Source of the DNA: Pseudomonadota bacterium
GTDB taxonomy: Bacteria > Pseudomonadota > Gammaproteobacteria > Burkholderiales > UBA11063
DNA length: 41,900 bases
Assembly: GCA_003962985.1 (NCBI GenBank)
Contig: RXKA01000004.1
Coordinates: 11,193 to 53,092, forward strand
Direction of reading: 5' to 3'
Of this stretch, positions 18,543-26,184 are shown in pieces. The translations under genes were made by a program, and so were the position numbers. Position 1 is the first letter of the stretch; each line of letters opens with the position of its first letter. The notes under the pieces are model-generated. The model was given only the letters and a program-made list of their open reading frames with translations. It was not told the DNA's origin and did no database searches.

Positions 18543-19520
18543 ATGCATAATTCGACAAAGAAAGTTAGTGTAGTATTAGTTTCGTTAGGTTTAATTTTAA
18601 GTAGTCAGTCAGCTTTTGCTGCACGGATGGGTAAATCGAGTAATAGTGGCATGCAGCGCTCTGTTACTACCGCTAATTCAACTGGAGGTTCATCGTATAA
18701 TTCTGGTGCAACCAACTCTGCGGCTGGGAATGCAGCAGCTCAGGGACAGCAAAGAAAAGGTCCTGGTATGGGTGCTGTAGTTGCAGGTGCTGCAGCTGGT
18801 GCGGTTGGTGGTTATATGTTGGGTAAGGCGGCAAATAGTAATGCTTCTCAACCACAATCAACTGGTTCTAGTGATAGTCAAATTCCATGGGGAATTATAG
18901 CGATTTTGGGCTTATTGTTAGGTGTTGGTTTAATTATGTTTAAACGTAAGGCATCTCCAGCAGCGGTGAATAATCAAGGTCAATTTAATAATGGTGCTAA
19001 CTCTGTTCCACCCCAAAATAATAATTTTGATATTCCAAATATTCGTAAAGATAATGCAAATTATGTGCCAGGTCAATATACCTCTACACAATCTGGCAAT
19101 GGTGCTACGGCAAACCAAGCTCCAACAATAACGAGTATTGAAAAACTGCCAGATGGTATAGAAACTCAATATTTTTTACGTCAAGTAAAAGGCACATTCT
19201 TACATATTCAAAGTATGAATACTCCTGACAATGTGAGTGAAGTAGAAAAATACATGACTCCTGCGTTGTATGCAGATATTAAAGCCTCAATTGTTGAGAA
19301 TGATTATGTTGCAGATTTTAGCCAATTAGATTGCCGTTTATTGGATGCAGCTACTGAAAATGCAACTTACATTGCATCAGTACTATTTTTTGGTAAGGTA
19401 AGTGAATCACCAACTTCACCAGTAGTTGACTATCAGGAAATTTGGCATTTTATTAAACCAGCAACTGAGCCAAATGCTAAATGGGTGGTAGCTGGTATTC
19501 AACAAGTAACATCCGCGTAG
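18543..19520 (+). CDS. Tim44-like domain membrane protein
   Basis: 325-aa protein of the bacterial Tim44-like family found in many betaproteobacteria; function not established. It starts with a signal sequence cleavable after AFA (residue 26), then a Gly/Ser/Asn-rich stretch (RMGKSSNSGMQRS). A Gly/Ala-rich hydrophobic segment follows (about 75-98), then a clear transmembrane span (about 115-133) followed by KRK. A long Asn/Gln-rich linker leads to a C-terminal Tim44-like domain (about 200-325) with FLRQVKGTFLHIQ. The domain should be cytoplasmic by the positive-inside rule if the signal is cleaved. AAAGGTG lies about 12 bp before the ATG. It is last in the ruvB run, closed by the hairpin at 19531. 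Confidence 0.82.
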   Translation: MHNSTKKVSVVLVSLGLILSSQSAFAARMGKSSNSGMQRSVTTANSTGGSSYNSGATNSAAGNAAAQGQQRKGPGMGAVVAGAAAGAVGGYMLGKAANSNASQPQSTGSSDSQIPWGIIAILGLLLGVGLIMFKRKASPAAVNNQGQFNNGANSVPPQNNNFDIPNIRKDNANYVPGQYTSTQSGNGATANQAPTITSIEKLPDGIETQYFLRQVKGTFLHIQSMNTPDNVSEVEKYMTPALYADIKASIVENDYVADFSQLDCRLLDAATENATYIASVLFFGKVSESPTSPVVDYQEIWHFIKPATEPNAKWVVAGIQQVTSA

Positions 19521-19530
19521 ATAGAAATTA

Positions 19531-19558
19531 AATAAGCATCTTATGATGCTTATTTTTT
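19531..19558. terminator. Bidirectional terminator, Tim44-like gene / membrane-protein operon
   Basis: AATAAGCATC (19531-19540) pairs perfectly with GATGCTTATT (19545-19554) around TTAT, with T-rich sequence after it on the plus strand and on the minus strand. It serves the converging genes ending at 19520 and 19563. Confidence 0.9.
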
Positions 19559-19562
19559 ATTC

Positions 19563-20210
19563 CTAGCGCTGTAAATACTGCCTAATGAACGTATATTTTT
19601 TATTAGTTATGAAATTAGATATTTTGACTAATCCATCACTAACCATGAATAACCATAAAATAGGGTCATATAAGTAATCCCAGATATTGTTTGATTCTTG
19701 AGCGCCAATATAATAACCAATAATAGCAATTAACCATACATAACCCAATTTACGTTTTAGTAAAATTGAAATTAATGTAGCACCACAGAAAAATGGTATC
19801 ATTCGTGTTGATAAATAACCGAAATGGTATACATCGACATTAATAAATCCGAGGGTCGATAAGTAAAGCACAAATCCAATTAGTAATAATACTAGTTTTT
19901 CCCACCATGCCAAAATTGGGGTCTGAAGTTGTTGTGAACCACCAAATAATTTGGCACAATATAACAACATAAACATGCCACTAGCAATACTTACATCGCC
20001 AATCCCGCCTCTAAATATTTCAACTAAGGAATTTCCTCGATAGACTGGAACAATATTTACTATCAATAATAACGTCATGAATGTAAGGGCGCTAAAGAAC
20101 ACAGACCTACGGGGTAGAGTAGTTAAATAAAGCAATATTATTGATAGCGCCAACGAGTAAATACTAATTTGGATTGCATTGCGCAAAATTTCGTAGCTAT
20201 TCTCAATCAT
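19563..20210 (-). CDS. Multi-span membrane protein, function unknown
   Basis: I cannot assign this 215-aa protein. It has about six hydrophobic spans (near residues 14-30, 37-56, 72-89, 104-121, 133-150 and 155-170), and short polar loops including GGIGDVSIAS and AQESNNIWDYL. No enzyme motif is evident. It begins 8 bp inside the end of the BNR-protein gene, with GGAAAG 9 bp upstream of the ATG, so the two are translationally coupled and probably act together. Membrane anchoring or export for the BNR protein is possible but unproven. It is the last gene of a five-gene minus-strand run. Confidence 0.75.
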   Translation of the reverse strand: MIENSYEILRNAIQISIYSLALSIILLYLTTLPRRSVFFSALTFMTLLLIVNIVPVYRGNSLVEIFRGGIGDVSIASGMFMLLYCAKLFGGSQQLQTPILAWWEKLVLLLIGFVLYLSTLGFINVDVYHFGYLSTRMIPFFCGATLISILLKRKLGYVWLIAIIGYYIGAQESNNIWDYLYDPILWLFMVSDGLVKISNFITNKKYTFIRQYLQR

Positions 20211-21351
20211 TTCTAATCTTTCCGTTTAGCCATTCGCGGTTAAACCGCACATGTTTAATATTCTTACGATTATTAGTGTACATGATATCCACAATGTCGC
20301 CATTAACTTGTACATCTGGATATGAAAATTCATCACCCTCAACGTTTTCTAATTGATAAAAAGGTTTCCAGTTAATACCATCTGAAGAGATAGCAAGCCA
20401 GAGATGACCACGAGTTTTTTCATTATAGACCATGATATAGCGCCCATCATTCAAATTAGCGGCTACGACAGACGCGTCATGATTAGTTAGATTGGTTGTT
20501 TTCAGAGCGCTCCAATGTCTACCACCATCAGTAGTTTCAGACATAAAGATATTTTTCGGACTATCATCAAGCGAGCTATTGCGAAAATATGCATAAGCAG
20601 TGTCAGAATTAATCGGCATAATACTTGGCTGTAACATGCGGTTTTTATTGCTAATCCTGATCTGTTCAATAAATTTTCCATTAGCATCAAAGCGCAATAT
20701 TTCTGGATACTTACGAATAAATTCATGATAGACTGGTAAATAAAAACCTCCATCAGTTAAACTCACTGCAGATGTTCTAACCAGAGTACTTATATTAAAA
20801 AATGGACTAATGACGATACGTTCTGGCTTACTCCAAGTTTTTCCCATGTCTGTTGAAATTAGGTGGTTTAGATTACTACCAGACCAGCCTCCTACACTTA
20901 CAGAAACCACAAAAAGATGCAATTCCCCATTACGTGCCAAATATATAACAGGATTACCAACCTTAACAACATAACGATGATTTGCTTTTGATATCATCTG
21001 TGGATCAACTAGAGGCGATGCCATTTTCCATGTACCATCTTGGTAAGTTGAACTCCATATTTTGACATCTGGACTTCCTTCACGTGTTCCAGAAAACCAA
21101 AATGCTAATAAACTTTTATTCGGCAACATCACAAATGAAGAACTATGAGCTGCTGGTAAATACGCTGGTTGCGGAATTATTTGAGATTCAAAAAAAGGTT
21201 TTTGAATTTTTAATGCTAAATCACGCGTACTAGCTTCTAAACGAAATGATGCTTTATAATCGTATGTTGACTCATTTTCCTGATAGAGGAGCACTGTTAC
21301 CAGTAGTAATAAGACAACAGCAATTACCCGACAAAGTTGAAAATTACGCAT
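20203..21351 (-). CDS. BNR-repeat (sialidase-fold) exported protein
   Basis: 382-aa beta-propeller protein of the BNR_2 / sialidase-like superfamily. An N-terminal hydrophobic segment (about 5-23) acts as signal anchor or signal peptide, so the propeller is periplasmic or exported. Asp-box repeats are seen as STDMGKTW and TTDGGRHW, with a degenerate SSDGINW. The family-typical block AHSSSFVMLPNKSLLAFWFSG then TREGSPDVKIW is present. I see no FRIP motif of true sialidases, so a sialidase name would be overreach; glycan hydrolysis or binding is inference. AAGG lies 8 bp before the ATG. It lies 10 bp after a Gfo/Idh/MocA oxidoreductase gene and overlaps the membrane-protein gene. Confidence 0.8.
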   Translation of the reverse strand: MRNFQLCRVIAVVLLLLVTVLLYQENESTYDYKASFRLEASTRDLALKIQKPFFESQIIPQPAYLPAAHSSSFVMLPNKSLLAFWFSGTREGSPDVKIWSSTYQDGTWKMASPLVDPQMISKANHRYVVKVGNPVIYLARNGELHLFVVSVSVGGWSGSNLNHLISTDMGKTWSKPERIVISPFFNISTLVRTSAVSLTDGGFYLPVYHEFIRKYPEILRFDANGKFIEQIRISNKNRMLQPSIMPINSDTAYAYFRNSSLDDSPKNIFMSETTDGGRHWSALKTTNLTNHDASVVAANLNDGRYIMVYNEKTRGHLWLAISSDGINWKPFYQLENVEGDEFSYPDVQVNGDIVDIMYTNNRKNIKHVRFNREWLNGKIRND

Positions 21352-21361
21352 TCTAAAAACC

Positions 21362-22375
21362 TTAGTTTGATTTGTCCAGTTGATTAATTTGTTCGATTAA
21401 ACCGATCACATTCATAGTCTGTTGAATATCAAAAAGCTCTTGATTGTTAATAATTTGTTTATATAACTCAGGGTGATGTGGGCATGCCCCTATAGTTACT
21501 TCATTATCAATTTTATAACCTAGCATTTGTTGACAAATTTTTTCGTATTTTTGTTGTGATTCTGGGTTTAAGAAATCAATAGCTGTAATTTGATCTAAAG
21601 ACTTTCCCCCCAATTTTAGGTAACCATTGCTACCCATTATTATTAATGAGACTTCAATATTGCGTGGTTCCGCGGCTAATGAAATTTCCATTGTTCCGCC
21701 AAATGAACCAAAATCAAGCAATGCATAGGCACTATCGGCAACTTCGCTATTCACAAATTTAGTATTAAAAAATTGAGCACTACGTACACGTGGGACACCT
21801 AACAAATATTGCATAATATCCAAGTAATGAATACCAAATTCATTTAATACTCCACCGCATCCTGCATATGTTCCACGCCAACCACTAAAATAATCTACTG
21901 GGCGTTGCCAGCGTTGAACTAGCGATGCACCACGAATGGTGCCAAGTAGATTATCTGCTAATAGGGCTTTAACTACGGCTATTGATTGATTTAGTCTGAC
22001 TTGAAGCACGCAGAAAATGTGCACTCCTTGCTGTTTAGCTAACTCTATCAACTCATTTAACTGAGATGTCTTAAAGCTCGCAGGCTTTTCAATAATGACA
22101 TTTTTACCAGCCAGAAGTGCGGTTTTTATTTGTTGATAATGTAAATGGCTAGGGGTTAAAATAACAATACAATTAACGGTATTATCGGTGTAGACATCTG
22201 CCTCTGCTAAATATTGCTTTTGATTGGGTAAATCAATTGCCAGCTTTGCCTGTATACTTGGATTGGGATCGTAGTAACCAACAAAATTATATTCCGCTTG
22301 GTTAGCATTTAGTGCTGCTAGATGGCGCGAAAAAATTGCCCCACAACCTAATACTGCTACATTGTATTGTGCCAT
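21362..22375 (-). CDS. Gfo/Idh/MocA-family oxidoreductase
   Basis: NAD(P)-dependent sugar oxidoreductase of 337 aa. The N-terminal Rossmann domain has VLGCGAI near residue 8 and the catalytic-region EKP in VIIEKPASF. The C-terminal domain carries GGVLNEFGIHYLDIMQYLLG, the usual site of the catalytic His/Asp. SGWRG and the helix around it recall nucleotide-sugar dehydrogenases such as WbpB/WlbA, but I cannot tell the substrate. AAGGA precedes the ATG by 9 bp. Neighbours are yhbY 17 bp upstream and the BNR protein 10 bp downstream. A role in making or handling an unusual sugar is suggested by this context. Confidence 0.87.
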   Translation of the reverse strand: MAQYNVAVLGCGAIFSRHLAALNANQAEYNFVGYYDPNPSIQAKLAIDLPNQKQYLAEADVYTDNTVNCIVILTPSHLHYQQIKTALLAGKNVIIEKPASFKTSQLNELIELAKQQGVHIFCVLQVRLNQSIAVVKALLADNLLGTIRGASLVQRWQRPVDYFSGWRGTYAGCGGVLNEFGIHYLDIMQYLLGVPRVRSAQFFNTKFVNSEVADSAYALLDFGSFGGTMEISLAAEPRNIEVSLIIMGSNGYLKLGGKSLDQITAIDFLNPESQQKYEKICQQMLGYKIDNEVTIGACPHHPELYKQIINNQELFDIQQTMNVIGLIEQINQLDKSN

Positions 22376-22392
22376 TTAATTATTCCTTGTTA

Positions 22393-22689
22393 TTATTTTG
22401 GTAAATTGATTTTAGCTTTCTCATTCGCACGATATAATACAATCAATTTGCCGATATGCTGTACAAAACTTGAATCAGTTGCAGTACAAATTTCTTCAAT
22501 CATTGCTTCACGTTGTTCACGTTCATCACCTAGAACACGAATTTTGATAAGCTCGTGAGCATTTAGATTTAAATCAATTTCTTTAATTACTGACGGTGTT
22601 AAACCATTACTACCGATCATTACCACTGGTTGTAGGTTGTGAGCAAGACCTTTTAAATATTGACGTTGTTTTACTGTAAGTATTTGCAT
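22393..22689 (-). CDS. yhbY: CRS1/YhbY-domain RNA-binding protein
   Basis: 98-aa RNA-binding protein associated with the 50S ribosomal subunit in E. coli. It is one CRM domain, with KQRQYLKGLAHNL, the GxxG-type loop IGSNGLT, and a C-terminal strand GKLIVLYR. AAGGA is 6 bp before the ATG. In many proteobacteria yhbY neighbours rlmE/ftsH; here it is placed between a transporter gene (8 bp upstream) and the sugar oxidoreductase (17 bp downstream), an unusual setting for a ribosome-associated factor. Confidence 0.95.
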   Translation of the reverse strand: MQILTVKQRQYLKGLAHNLQPVVMIGSNGLTPSVIKEIDLNLNAHELIKIRVLGDEREQREAMIEEICTATDSSFVQHIGKLIVLYRANEKAKINLPK

Positions 22690-22697
22690 ATTATTCC

Positions 22698-24014
22698 TTA
22701 ATTTGAACGTTTTTTAGCTTGTCGTGATTTAAATGCATAGAATACAGTACTTGAAATCATGACTAGAAAAGCCCATACTGTAAGCGGTTTATCTGAACCA
22801 AGAATTGACCACATACAAAATATCGCAGCTAATATTCCTAGTATAGCATAAAGCCAATAAGCTTTTGCGCCAACTTTATTTACACCAAGTACCAATACGG
22901 CACAAGCTGAATAGATGTATGGGATTAAATATAATATTACTGACATAGTAATAATTTTGTTAAATTGCTCTTGAGCTGTTGGTGAGATTGTCAATACAAC
23001 AATGATACTCATAATAACCGCTAGGATTACCAATCCATTAGCGGGTATTCCTTTTTTATTTGATTTAGCAAATATTTTAGGAAATAATCCATCTTCCGCA
23101 GCAGCTTTAGCTGTTTGTCCAGTTACCATTGTCCATCCTGCCATTGCACCAGACACGTCTACAATTGCAATTACAGACATGATTATACCAGCAGTTTTGG
23201 AATGAAAGATATTTGCTAATACATCGGCAAACGGAGCACTAGATCCAGATAGTTGATGATTAGGGATAATTCCCATCATTACGGTACAGGTTGAGATGTA
23301 GATTGCTGAAGCAATTAATACTCCCAAAATTGTGGCCAATGGAATATTACGTTTAGGATTATTAACCACGGCAGCAGATACACAAGCAGATTCAACCCCA
23401 ATAAATGCCCACATTATATTATTAAAAGAGGCGTTAATAGCATTAGCTGGTGTTTGATGCGATGCATTCCAACCTGCCATGAATGTATTATAATCAAACC
23501 AATGCCAGCCAAAGGTAGACACAAAGATTAATGGCACTAGTGCAACTATTAGAGCAGTTGATTGAACATAACCAACCATTTTCGCTCCACGAATATTAAG
23601 GGCGGTAAATAACCAGATAATTACAATTTGTGTAGCTGCACTGATCACAAGATTATTGAAAATTGGAAATATATTCCCAAGATAACCAACAATGATCGTT
23701 AACATGCTCACTAGCGCAATCCAATTTGCTAGTGAATACACAAAATTAGTCTGGTAACCAACAAAATCACCAAATGCTTCACGGGTGTAAGAGTAAGGTC
23801 CTGCACCATGAGGCATTATTGTTGCTAATTTAGCAAATACCAATGCTAGAGCAATAACACCAACTAATGCTACACCCCAACCAATTAAAGATATACCACC
23901 GATTCCTGCTAATGATGCTGGTAGCATATATACACCAGAACCTAACATGTTACTAGTTACCAAGAACATTGCGGCAAATAACCCGATTCGTGCTGTATTT
24001 TTTACTGCCTGCAT
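22698..24014 (-). CDS. APC-family basic amino acid/polyamine antiporter, AdiC-like
   Basis: Inner-membrane transporter of 438 aa with about 12 spans, closely resembling arginine/agmatine antiporter AdiC. The substrate-binding segment SNMLGSGVYMLPASL parallels the GSG motif of AdiC. FGDFVGYQTNFVYSLANWIA, WAFIGVESACVSAAVVNNPKRN and AGWTMVTGQTAKAAAEDGLF also align, keeping the two key tryptophans corresponding to Trp202 and Trp293. CadB and PotE are alternatives. No decarboxylase gene is next to it, so an acid-resistance pairing cannot be shown. AGGGAA stands 10 bp before the ATG. It heads a run of five tightly spaced minus-strand genes. Confidence 0.88.
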   Translation of the reverse strand: MQAVKNTARIGLFAAMFLVTSNMLGSGVYMLPASLAGIGGISLIGWGVALVGVIALALVFAKLATIMPHGAGPYSYTREAFGDFVGYQTNFVYSLANWIALVSMLTIIVGYLGNIFPIFNNLVISAATQIVIIWLFTALNIRGAKMVGYVQSTALIVALVPLIFVSTFGWHWFDYNTFMAGWNASHQTPANAINASFNNIMWAFIGVESACVSAAVVNNPKRNIPLATILGVLIASAIYISTCTVMMGIIPNHQLSGSSAPFADVLANIFHSKTAGIIMSVIAIVDVSGAMAGWTMVTGQTAKAAAEDGLFPKIFAKSNKKGIPANGLVILAVIMSIIVVLTISPTAQEQFNKIITMSVILYLIPYIYSACAVLVLGVNKVGAKAYWLYAILGILAAIFCMWSILGSDKPLTVWAFLVMISSTVFYAFKSRQAKKRSN

Positions 24015-24318
24015 AACCTAATATTCCCTATCAAATCTATACTTATAAAAAATTCATAAAACCATGACGGTATTATACATAATTTTAAGAGTATTTGTGG
24101 ACTGTAAACGCTATGTTACAAGGATATTTATACTTTTAAAAGCAGCCTTATCACCGTATTTTATTTGAGGGTGACGCTTCAGGGTTTATCTATTGGAAAA
24201 TGCGATGATAAAAGCTATTAGCTTTGAACAATTCATTATGTTGATTAGCTGGATTAGATTCTAATAATTAAACTAATTATGCTATAATAAAAGCTGGTAT
24301 TTATTTTAGGTGATTAAG
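24015..24318. promoter_or_regulatory. Divergent regulatory region with palindromes and an extended -10 promoter
   Basis: 304 bp without a gene. Three inverted repeats crowd its right side: AAAGCTA-T-TAGCTTT (24211-24225), ATTAGA-T-TCTAAT (24253-24265) and ATAATTA-AAC-TAATTAT (24264-24280). An extended -10 element TGCTATAAT (24280-24288) follows directly, driving the 64-aa secreted protein gene. The second palindrome covers the expected -35 position. I see no sRNA, tRNA or transposon remnant in the remaining left half. A promoter for the antiporter operon must lie there but is not obvious. Confidence 0.6.
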
Positions 24319-24513
24319 ATGAAAAAATGTTTACTAATTTTATGTTCGCTGACAATTGGGAGCAGTTTTGCTAGTAGTGTGGTCGCGAATGTTGCGGAAT
24401 CTGCAGCAATGGCAGATTGTTTAAAGACTAAAACTCAGCTTGAGTGTAATGCTATGGAAAAAGTAGGTTCAAAAGCAGTTCAGTCAGTAAAAACATCACA
24501 AACAGCCAATTAA
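24319..24513 (+). CDS. Small secreted two-cysteine protein, function unknown
   Basis: Not recognised. ATG 24319 is preceded by AGGTGA at 5 bp; a GTG 9 bases earlier lies inside that ribosome-binding site and is unlikely. The 64-aa product has a signal peptide with cleavage possible after residue 18 (SFA) or 23 (VVA). That leaves a mature peptide of about 41-46 residues with two cysteines (34 and 43, spacing C-x8-C) that could form one disulfide in the periplasm. It has its own strong-looking promoter and terminator, so it is a real single-gene unit. Role unknown. Confidence 0.75.
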   Translation: MKKCLLILCSLTIGSSFASSVVANVAESAAMADCLKTKTQLECNAMEKVGSKAVQSVKTSQTAN

Positions 24514-24538
24514 AAAACTGGTTACTAACCAGTTTTTT
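24512..24538. terminator. Bidirectional terminator, small secreted protein / thrC
   Basis: AAAAAACTGGT (24512-24522) pairs with ACCAGTTTTTT (24528-24538) around TACTA. The A and T runs serve both the small gene, whose stop it touches, and the thr operon ending at 24571 on the other strand. Confidence 0.9.
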
Positions 24539-24570
24539 AATTTATACAATACAAAAAACAACGTAGTTTA

Positions 24571-25857
24571 TTATTTTATATTGTTAGCAAAAGCCGTTTG
24601 CACTTCTTGCATACTTGCATTAGTTTCGACTTTATGCGTAGGTTTAGCCAATAAAACTTCCAGTTGAGGTGCAATTGGTAGTACTTCACCAATAATTGGT
24701 TCGATAATGGTTTCAAATTTGCTTGGTGCCGCTGTTGCTGCAATAATCCATGGTTGATCAGCAGATAGTTCTTTGCGAGCAAAATAACCAGTTGCCGTGT
24801 GTGGACACACAACATAATTGAAACTATCTTTTACTTCTTTGATAATTTGACGAATTTGATCATCATTCACACTAAATGCTTGTACATTATGTGTGAATTG
24901 TTGCCAGTCATTATGGTGTAAGAATGCTAAGCGTTCAAAATTACTTGGATTACCAACATCCATTGCATTAGCAATAGTTGCTACACTTGCTTTTGGTTCA
25001 AATTTACCATTTCTAATGTAATCTGAGATTACACGATTAGCATTAGTAGCTAGCACGATTTCTCGAATAGGGAATCCCATCGCTTTTGCCCAGAATGCCG
25101 CAGTTGAATTACCAACATTTCCTGTTGGAATTATATAACCTGCTTTTGTACCATGCTGTAAGTAAAATTGCCAACTAGTGTATGCATAATATGTTAGCTG
25201 TGGTAATAGACGAGCAATATTAATACTATTTGCACTGCTTAAATGTGCGTGATCTGTCCACCAACTTTCATTAAAGGATTGCTTAACGATTTTTTGGCAA
25301 TCATCAAAAGTCCCTTTAACTGCTACTGCTAAAATATTATCACCCCAACAAGTAATCTGTTGTTCTTGACGTTGTGATATTTGACCTTGTGGGAACATAA
25401 CAACTACATTAACATTTGGTTTAGCGTGAAAAGCGCTCGCAACAGCAGATCCAGTATCACCCGAGGTTGCAACAATAATTGTAGTTTTACGCTCTTTTGA
25501 TAATCTACTCATGCATTCAGCGAGAAAGCGCGCGCCAAAATCTTTAAATGATAGGGTTGGACCTTGGAATAATTCCATTACATAAGTCGTATCATTCAAT
25601 TTCTCAATTGGCAATGGAAAATTAAATGCATTATGACAAATATCGGATAATTGTGGTGCTAATTCATCACCCTGAAAATACTCAGCCAATATTTTTGCGG
25701 CAAATTGTGGGTAACTTAAATTTTTATCCAATTCTTGCCAGTTAATTTGTGGGAAATATTCAGGGACAAACAATCCACCTTCTTCTGATAATCCTTGCAA
25801 GATTGCTTGGTTAACAGTCTTTTTGTTGTTTAAATCTCTTGTACTATGAAAGAACAT
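24571..25857 (-). CDS. thrC: Threonine synthase
   Basis: PLP enzyme converting O-phosphohomoserine to threonine, last step of the pathway. At 428 aa it matches the E. coli-type length. The PLP lysine is Lys105 in LSFKDFGAR, and the phosphate-binding region appears as TSGDTGSAVASAF and PTGNVGNS. AGGA stands 10 bp before the ATG. It is the last gene of the thrA-thrB-x-thrC run, separated from thrB by a gene for a small secreted protein. Confidence 0.98.
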   Translation of the reverse strand: MFFHSTRDLNNKKTVNQAILQGLSEEGGLFVPEYFPQINWQELDKNLSYPQFAAKILAEYFQGDELAPQLSDICHNAFNFPLPIEKLNDTTYVMELFQGPTLSFKDFGARFLAECMSRLSKERKTTIIVATSGDTGSAVASAFHAKPNVNVVVMFPQGQISQRQEQQITCWGDNILAVAVKGTFDDCQKIVKQSFNESWWTDHAHLSSANSINIARLLPQLTYYAYTSWQFYLQHGTKAGYIIPTGNVGNSTAAFWAKAMGFPIREIVLATNANRVISDYIRNGKFEPKASVATIANAMDVGNPSNFERLAFLHHNDWQQFTHNVQAFSVNDDQIRQIIKEVKDSFNYVVCPHTATGYFARKELSADQPWIIAATAAPSKFETIIEPIIGEVLPIAPQLEVLLAKPTHKVETNASMQEVQTAFANNIK

Positions 25858-25887
25858 ATAACGAATTCCTACGGTTAATTAATAAGT

Positions 25888-26163
25888 TTATTTTTGAAAA
25901 TTAGACATTTCACACTGAGCAGTTCCAGCTACTTGATTAGTTGTAACCGTCACACCTGCTGCTTGTAGCTTAGCTTGTAGTTCAGAAACTTGTTTAGCTA
26001 AATCAGCTGAATAACTAATGCTTAGTGATTTTATTCCTTTGCTTTGAACTTTTTGAGCTACTTTGCTATATGCTTGATCATTATTGAATGCAGAACAATC
26101 TTTTTCTACTGCAAATACTGAACTAGTCGCAATTACTAATAAACCACATAATATTTTTTTCAT
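25888..26163 (-). CDS. Small periplasmic protein inside the thr operon, function unknown
   Basis: Not recognised. I chose ATG 26163 over 26178 because it gives a clean signal peptide right at the start and has a GAAAG-type ribosome-binding site. The 91-aa product has a signal peptide (cleavage after SVFA, residue 18) and a mature part of about 73 residues with Cys23 and Cys84, well placed for a disulfide. Secondary-structure reading gives strand (IKSLSISYS), long amphipathic helix (ADLAKQVSELQAKLQAAG), strand (VTVTTNQV), a compact alpha/beta fold. It is 21 bp after thrB and 30 bp before thrC, so it is co-transcribed with cytoplasmic threonine enzymes. That is unexpected. Confidence 0.8.
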   Translation of the reverse strand: MKKILCGLLVIATSSVFAVEKDCSAFNNDQAYSKVAQKVQSKGIKSLSISYSADLAKQVSELQAKLQAAGVTVTTNQVAGTAQCEMSNFQK

Positions 26164-26170
26164 TTGAGTT

Positions 26171-26184
26171 TCTTTCATGAAAGA
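26171..26184. repeat. Perfect 14-bp palindrome between thrB and the small periplasmic gene
   Basis: TCTTTCATGAAAGA reads the same on both strands. It fills the gap between the thrB stop (26185) and the ATG at 26163, and its arm carries the GAAAG ribosome-binding site of the small gene. It could be an operator or simply chance in A/T-rich sequence. Confidence 0.4.

Noticed and set aside
20203..21351. Calling the BNR protein a sialidase
   Set aside because: Asp boxes occur in many propellers; the FRIP motif and the arginine triad could not be identified.
24140..24160. AAGCAGCCTTAT as a DNA-uptake-sequence variant of Neisseriaceae
   Set aside because: Only one imperfect copy was noticed, and the standard cores (GCCGTCTGAA or its complement) were not seen on reading. 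Uptake sequences should recur many times.
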